Below are positions 59,771 to 64,000 of a stretch of 64,000 bases of DNA, in pieces (position 1 is the stretch's first letter; every line of letters begins with the position of its first letter). The position numbers were made by a program, and so were the translations under genes. Source of the stretch: Candidatus Latescibacterota bacterium (GTDB lineage: Bacteria; Latescibacterota; UBA2968); NCBI GenBank assembly GCA_022824945.1, contig JAJDYX010000056.1:1-64000 (forward strand). Direction: 5' to 3'. The notes below the pieces were generated by a model that saw only the letters and a program-made list of their open reading frames with translations, made no database searches and had not been told where the DNA came from.

Positions 59771-62329
59771 ATGAACGAATCGAATAGCCTGATCCGGCAA
59801 GAAAACGAAAAACCCGGAACGCGCGACTGGTTACTTGCTAAGACTTACATCGACCCAGATACATGGTGGCGTTCTCCCGGGATCGAGGGTTACTGCTCTG
59901 AGACGAGTGTGAGTGCTGGCGATACGCTCAAGATCATGGTGAGCACGAATCCAGTGTCGGAGTTCGAGTTGGAAATTTTCCGCGTGGGTTATTATGGTGG
60001 TGACGGCGGGCGCTCCATGATGAAATTTGAATCCATTCAGGGCAAGATCCAACCCGATCCGCCTATCGGTGAAAACCGCTTGCATGAATGCAAATGGGAA
60101 CCGTCGGTTGAATTTGAGATTCCCAGCGATTGGTTGAGCGGTGTCTATCTCGGCAAACTCACCGCCAAGAAGGAGGGCCTGCAAAGCTACATCATCTTCA
60201 TCGTGCGTGACGACCGGCCCTGTGACCTGCTTTTCCAGTGTAGCGACATGACCTGGCAAGCCTACAACAGTTGGCCCGATGACAGGTGGTCTCTCTACCA
60301 TAACGACAAGGAAGTCTACAATCCCAATGGAAGAAAGAAGTGGAGCACCGATCCGAACGAAACCGGGTGGGTGAGTTTTGATCGTCCGTACGCCAATTTC
60401 TGCCAGAATCATCTTGTCGATAGACCTAATTCTGTGGGTTCGGGCGAATTTCTTCTTTGGGAATATCCCCTGTCCTATTGGATGGAACAGCAGGGTTACG
60501 ATGTGTCGTACATATCGAACGTAGATACGCATACGGACGGGCCGGGATTGCAACGCGCGAAAGGTTTCATTTCCGTGGGCCATGACGAGTATTGGACGCG
60601 GGAGATGTTCGACAGTGCCGGTGTGGCCCGCGACGCCGGTGTGAACCTTGCATTCCTGAGTGGTAACACGGTGTTGGGTGTGGTGCCTTTGCTGCCCTCC
60701 GCTGAAGGACAGCCTCACCGTATTATGCGACGCGAAGGCTACTTCGTCGGCGATGCCTACGCCAAGCGGTATCCGGAACGAAAACTCAAGTATCCAATGG
60801 GGCCGGACGGGGCGCTGCTCATGGGTGGACGCCACGCGGGCATCGGCGGCGGTGACTTTATCTGCACCAGGCCCGATCACTGGCTGTATGAAGGCACCGA
60901 TATGAAAGAAGGCGACGCCATCAATGGCCTGGTGGGCTGGGAATGGAACGGTTATCCTGCCCGCGATTTGCCCGGTCATGAAATCCTGGCGACAAGCAAT
61001 GCGGTTGACGGGAAAAATAGGCCTGATTCATCCCATGCAGCGACGATCTACAATGGACCCAAGGACAACGTTGTATTCAATGCGGCATCCATCTGGTATG
61101 TGCAAGGTGTGTCATCGCCTCCAGGCCACATTTTGCCCGCAAATAGATTCGCCCGGCCACAAGGCCCTGACGCGCGCGTGCAGCGTATGACGGCGAATCT
61201 ATTCGATCGGTTTATTCAGACGGATCTACAGTCGCAGGGCGTGACGCAAAATCAGATCGAATCGCTGGCCGGAATTATGCGTCAGGCTGTGCAGCAGGAC
61301 CAGATTGCGGGGGGCTCCTTTCTTGTCGCCCACAAAGGAGAAATCGTCTTTCGAGAGGCGTTCGGATATGCCGATATCGAATCGAAGCGACCATTCACTA
61401 CGGACGAATTGCTTCCGATCGCATCTGTCTCCAAGCCCTTTATGGCAAGCGTGGTAATGGTCCTGGTTGAACAGGGGAAGGTGAACTTGGACGATCCGGT
61501 GGAGAAATACCTGCCGGAGTTCAAAGGGGTAAGGGTTGAAGGCAGCCCGTCGCCTGCGCGGCCGATGACGATTCGCCACCTGCTATCGCACACCGCAGGC
61601 TTTTGGGGGAACCAGGGAATCACGCCCGAGAAGATGGATCTCATCCGCAACTTCGAACGCCCGCTGGCCGAAGCGGTCAATGGCATTGCAGAGTACGATC
61701 TCGTCTATGAGCCGGGAACGAAATGGATCTATTCCGGCACTGGATATTGCGTGTTGGGTCGTGTCGCTGAAGTCGCTCTTGGCCAGTCGCTCGAGGAGAT
61801 TGCGCAGGATGCTTTGTTTCGCCCCTTGGGTCTGAATAACACGACCTTTTTGCCCTCTATCAAAGCGCGAAAGACGGTGCCCACGGGGTATCTAAGACAA
61901 AAAGGGAAACTACAGAGACAACGTTCCATGGCGGAGATCGAGGATTTCCGCTTCATCCTGTCGGGGGGATCGCTGTTTACCACGTTGGACGAGCTGGCGG
62001 TGTTCGGTCAGATGCACCTGAACGACGGCGTGTTTGACGGAAAGCGAATCCTTTCCAGGGCATCCATAAGCGAGATGCGGCGACTACAGTCACCTGACAG
62101 ACCTCGGAGGACCTACGGATTGGGATGGTTCCGGGGCGACGTTTCAGAGTCCGGCCTGGCCGATCTCGTTTTTCACGGCGGCGCGTGGGGGGCGCATTTT
62201 CGAATTGATCGGAGGCGGGAGTTGGTGTGCGCATTTCTTGTTTATCAGAATGCGGTTCAGGTCCAAGTCCTGAAAGATAGGCTTATACAACAAGTCTATG
62301 AGATGTTTCCGGTGCCGAAGGGGCGTTGA
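59771..62329 (+). CDS. fusion of dimethylformamidase large-subunit-like domain and beta-lactamase-family hydrolase
   Basis: Product of 852 residues. Residues 1-475 are a fourth dimethylformamidase-like domain (PGTRDWLLAKTYI, WLSGVYLGKLTAKKEG, VGHDEYWTREMFDS, GLVGWEWNG). Residues 480-852 are a beta-lactamase-family hydrolase (ASVSKPF, YSGTGYC, HGGAWGAH). Unlike copies 1-3 it has no Tat signal: MNESNSLIRQENE takes the place of the RR region, so it may stay in the cytoplasm unless another start is used. GGAG lies 8 nt before the ATG at 59771; ATG at 59753 is the alternative. The two catalytic domains probably act in sequence on one substrate. Confidence 0.83.
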   Translation: MNESNSLIRQENEKPGTRDWLLAKTYIDPDTWWRSPGIEGYCSETSVSAGDTLKIMVSTNPVSEFELEIFRVGYYGGDGGRSMMKFESIQGKIQPDPPIGENRLHECKWEPSVEFEIPSDWLSGVYLGKLTAKKEGLQSYIIFIVRDDRPCDLLFQCSDMTWQAYNSWPDDRWSLYHNDKEVYNPNGRKKWSTDPNETGWVSFDRPYANFCQNHLVDRPNSVGSGEFLLWEYPLSYWMEQQGYDVSYISNVDTHTDGPGLQRAKGFISVGHDEYWTREMFDSAGVARDAGVNLAFLSGNTVLGVVPLLPSAEGQPHRIMRREGYFVGDAYAKRYPERKLKYPMGPDGALLMGGRHAGIGGGDFICTRPDHWLYEGTDMKEGDAINGLVGWEWNGYPARDLPGHEILATSNAVDGKNRPDSSHAATIYNGPKDNVVFNAASIWYVQGVSSPPGHILPANRFARPQGPDARVQRMTANLFDRFIQTDLQSQGVTQNQIESLAGIMRQAVQQDQIAGGSFLVAHKGEIVFREAFGYADIESKRPFTTDELLPIASVSKPFMASVVMVLVEQGKVNLDDPVEKYLPEFKGVRVEGSPSPARPMTIRHLLSHTAGFWGNQGITPEKMDLIRNFERPLAEAVNGIAEYDLVYEPGTKWIYSGTGYCVLGRVAEVALGQSLEEIAQDALFRPLGLNNTTFLPSIKARKTVPTGYLRQKGKLQRQRSMAEIEDFRFILSGGSLFTTLDELAVFGQMHLNDGVFDGKRILSRASISEMRRLQSPDRPRRTYGLGWFRGDVSESGLADLVFHGGAWGAHFRIDRRRELVCAFLVYQNAVQVQVLKDRLIQQVYEMFPVPKGR

Positions 62330-62332
62330 TCG

Positions 62333-62365
62333 TTGGAGTTATCCCGCTTACTGGGGTATTGAAAC
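62333..62365 (+). CRISPR. isolated CRISPR-like repeat unit
   Basis: TTATCCCGCTTACTGGGGTA then TTGAAAC, matching the 3' 17 nt of the unit at 63656-63688 with one change. It starts 3 nt past the fusion gene stop. No second unit is at the expected distance, so it is a relic at best. Confidence 0.35.
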
Positions 62366-62399
62366 AAGTTATGGAGATCATAACTATTGAAAATTTTAA

Positions 62400-62428
62400 A
62401 CCCCTGGAGAGATACGCTCTTCAGGGGT
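62400..62428. terminator. hairpin after the fusion gene
   Basis: ACCCCTG/CAGGGGT with inner AGAG/CTCT, about 70 nt after the fusion stop; shared with 54426-54454. Confidence 0.65.
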
Positions 62429-62502
62429 GTCATTTGGATGGATTTGAATTGCAAATGGTGAGAAAACTCACATTGCCCTATATCTGCTATTTCGGCAACT
62501 TA

Positions 62503-63024
62503 CTATATATCACTTTGTTCTGTCTCCGCGTCTTCTTCATGCTCCTGGCTTTCTGCTACGTCAATCGCTTCGGGATTCAGAGTCTCAATCTCAGAAAAAG
62601 TGGCAAAATGTCTGATATTGAAGGTATATACTCTGGTCACATTGTTTTCCAGCATAGTCGCCACATGCCTTAAATCGTGGAGGCGAAGACCCTGTACCGG
62701 ATACCGCTGGAGAAGTCCGAGCATCCGTTCCATAATGCGCGGACCGGGATGGACAACAACCAGTTGCTCAGACTCACAGTATCGTTTCACCTCATTCGTA
62801 GCTTCTGCTGGAGACAGCGGTTCATCTACAGCTCGACCATCGGTTCGAGTAACTGTAACAAAAAATTCGCTGAGAACTTGAGGACTGATACAGGCAGCAA
62901 CCTCGCCGTTAAGGCACTTATCTCTCAGCGATTTGGCAACTACGTGCCGAGGTGATTTCTGTTGTTGAGCATAGACCAGAATATTGGAATCAAGATATAC
63001 GCGATCACCAAAATTATTCATCAT
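62503..63024 (-). CDS. PIN-domain (VapC-like) toxin
   Basis: Ribonuclease-type PIN protein of 173 residues. First acidic motif VYLDSNILVYA near residue 9, Glu in VLSEFFV near 54, and LHDLRHVATM near 122 supply the metal site; NIRHF follows near 142. The last 25 residues are acidic (ESQEHEEDAETEQ). It overlaps the antitoxin stop by 11 nt. A broken copy of its N-terminus is at 46995-47031. Confidence 0.85.
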   Translation of the reverse strand: MMNNFGDRVYLDSNILVYAQQQKSPRHVVAKSLRDKCLNGEVAACISPQVLSEFFVTVTRTDGRAVDEPLSPAEATNEVKRYCESEQLVVVHPGPRIMERMLGLLQRYPVQGLRLHDLRHVATMLENNVTRVYTFNIRHFATFSEIETLNPEAIDVAESQEHEEDAETEQSDI

Positions 63025-63220
63025 ATGCCATTGCTCGGGTCACTTCACCGCTAACAACATCAGAATCCTTCAAAATAAATTCCGACGGGGCTACCTTCCG
63101 CTTGATAATGGGCTGTAGTCCATCGCTATGCTCACCTCGCGCTTTCCAAACCGCAACGAGATTTTTGAGATATTGTATTCGCTCTTCAGGCAATCCTGCC
63201 ACATCAAGCGTCGTCTCCAT
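63014..63220 (-). CDS. antitoxin partner of the PIN toxin
   Basis: Product of 68 residues starting METTLDVAGLPEERIQYLK. GGAGAGG lies 4 nt before the ATG at 63220, better than an ATG at 63271. The sequence resembles small antitoxins that name length and residues for PIN toxins (LVAVWKARGE), but I see no clear DNA-binding motif. Co-translated with vapC. Confidence 0.7.
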   Translation of the reverse strand: METTLDVAGLPEERIQYLKNLVAVWKARGEHSDGLQPIIKRKVAPSEFILKDSDVVSGEVTRAMAYDE

Positions 63221-63258
63221 TGTCCTCTCCACTGGTACGTATTTCAAACAGTCATAGA

Positions 63259-63287
63259 TTGATATTTCCAAATTACTGTATTATACT
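63259..63287 (+). promoter_or_regulatory. promoter-leader module, copy 3
   Basis: TTGATA, 17-nt spacer, TATACT, then the leader GTCAATGGAATGTCTCAAGA; the leader frame MSQEDES ends in TGA overlapping the ATG of the DUF4926 gene. Copies at 47075 and 54566. Confidence 0.7.
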
Positions 63288-63322
63288 ACACAAGTCAATG
63301 GAATGTCTCAAGAGGATGAATC

Positions 63323-63577
63323 ATGACAAAGCCAAAACTATATGAAGAAGTGGCAATAGCGCGCAACATACCGGAAGAAAACTTAAAACAGGGTGATGTT
63401 GCTGTCGTGGTCGAGTATGTACCGCATTCTACGGGCGAAGAAGAAGGGGCAATTTTAGAGATTTTTAATGCCATTGGCGAATCTGTAGCTGTGGTCACAG
63501 TGCCTATCTCCACGATTAAATCGCTACGTGCTAATCAAGTGCTGATGGTGCGTGAGAGAACGCCTGCAAAATTTTAA
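63323..63577 (+). CDS. DUF4926-family small protein
   Basis: Product of 84 residues with the DUF4926 pattern: KLYEEVAIARNIPEENLKQG, DVAVVVEYVP, GAILEIFNAIGESVAVVTVP. Such genes often sit beside toxin-antitoxin loci. AAGAGGAT of the leader serves as RBS. It is the intact downstream gene of the promoter-leader module; the other two copies drive different or broken genes. Function unknown. Confidence 0.78.
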   Translation: MTKPKLYEEVAIARNIPEENLKQGDVAVVVEYVPHSTGEEEGAILEIFNAIGESVAVVTVPISTIKSLRANQVLMVRERTPAKF

Positions 63578-63581
63578 ATCA

Positions 63582-63688
63582 GGAAAGACGACCCGACTAC
63601 TGAGGTATTGAAATCTTTGATCTTCAATGTAAAAGTAGCCGTGTATGACGCATCAAGAAGGATTACCCAACTACTGGGGTACTGAAAC
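63582..63688 (+). CRISPR. decayed two-repeat CRISPR-like array
   Basis: Units at about 63582-63614 (ACCCGACTACTGAGGTATTG then AAAT) and 63656-63688 (ACCCAACTACTGGGGTACTG then AAAC) are 74 nt apart, leaving a unique stretch of about 40 nt as a would-be spacer. The 3' end TTGAAAC is common in type I and III repeats. Repeats carry several mismatches and no cas genes are present apart from the fragment at 47119. Probably a relic. Confidence 0.45.
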
Positions 63689-63720
63689 TCTGCTCGTCTA
63701 TGGTATGCCGCAGTGACGAG

Positions 63721-63790
63721 CAAAACCTTCTGGATCGCGGCTAAAGCATGTCCCTGCATGATTTTGAGCAGGGATGCATGCCGCGATGAC
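63721..63790. repeat. interspersed palindrome, long form
   Basis: Outer arms GGATCGCGGC and GCCGCGATGAC, nested CCCTGC/GCAGGG with loop ATGATTTTGA; C-G variant. Confidence 0.85.
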
Positions 63791-64000
63791 AACGCCCAAC
63801 CAGCCCCCAGCCCTCAATCCCCAATAACGGTTCGGGAAAAGGATTTCCCTCCTACTTCACACTTCATTTTTTATACCATATTGAAGCTGAACAGTAACAA
63901 AATCGTTACCTGAATGAATTAAATTACAGTGCGATATGAAGCCTCTTTGGAATTGAAGCCATTTGAGCCTCGGGGAGATGCAATACAATGACAACCGCAC
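63791..64000. other. intergenic tail with possible start of a next gene
   Basis: Mostly non-coding. An imperfect inverted repeat, GTAAC-6 nt-GTTAC (63894-63909), could be an operator. GGGGAG followed by ATGACAACCGCAC at 63988 may be the start of the next gene, cut by the window edge; four codons are too few to say. Confidence 0.35.

Overview
The window is a chromosome fragment from an uncultivated bacterium of moderate GC. The gene mix (many type I sulfatases, GH2, Gfo/Idh/MocA dehydrogenase, sugar-phosphate isomerase/epimerases, enolase-superfamily dehydratase, N,N-dimethylformamidase-like proteins, deiodinase-like selenoprotein) resembles marine, sponge or soil lineages such as Poribacteria or Latescibacterota. 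No 16S or ribosomal gene is present, so that placement is a guess. The organism inserts selenocysteine: the window holds tRNA-Sec, selD, and three genes in which an in-frame TGA replaces a catalytic Cys.

Layout. 0-6 kb: 5'-truncated P450, sulfotransferase, then on the minus strand a PAP-phosphatase-like gene, an M14/AstE-like gene and two paralogous secreted zinc phospholipase C/P1-nuclease-like genes. 6.2-8.2 kb: minus-strand selenium operon (redoxin selenoprotein, Sec-containing selD, tRNA-Sec). 8.3-11.3 kb: msrP, citrate synthase, a spermidine-synthase-like methyltransferase. 11.5-17.3 kb: HAD phosphatase, galactonate-dehydratase-like enzyme, SDR, large phosphodiesterase, lipoprotein, small protein. 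17.4-19.5 kb: BrnT/BrnA, SUMF1-like lipoprotein, GNAT. 19.6-33.3 kb: carbohydrate/sulfate-ester catabolism (SDR, two isomerases, two sulfatases, GH43-like, GH2, tandem alpha/beta hydrolase, M19 dipeptidase, SelA-like PLP enzyme). 33.6-40.5 kb: defence island (N6-adenine methyltransferase, pRiA4b-ORF3/HTH fusion, HigA, McrB, McrC, two overlapping TIR genes). 40.8-44.1 kb: oxidoreductase, deiodinase-like selenoprotein and rhamnulokinase. 44.2-47.3 kb: mobile-type debris, RlaP-like nucleotidyltransferase, second methyltransferase. 47.3-62.3 kb: expansion of four N,N-dimethylformamidase large-subunit-like genes interleaved with a sulfatase, a secreted alpha/beta hydrolase, an SGNH-like EF-hand protein and beta-lactamase-fold proteins, one fused to a dimethylformamidase domain. 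62.3-64 kb: VapBC-like pair, DUF4926 protein and a decayed CRISPR-like repeat pair.

Several signals are not explained by genes. An interspersed palindromic element occurs at least eight times between genes, with a compensatory base-pair change between copies. A promoter-plus-leader module occurs three times. Pieces of the dio/rhaB junction, the BrnTA locus, the VapBC flank and a dimethylformamidase gene are stitched together at 53.6-55.0 kb. These show that 42-63 kb is a recently shuffled accessory region.
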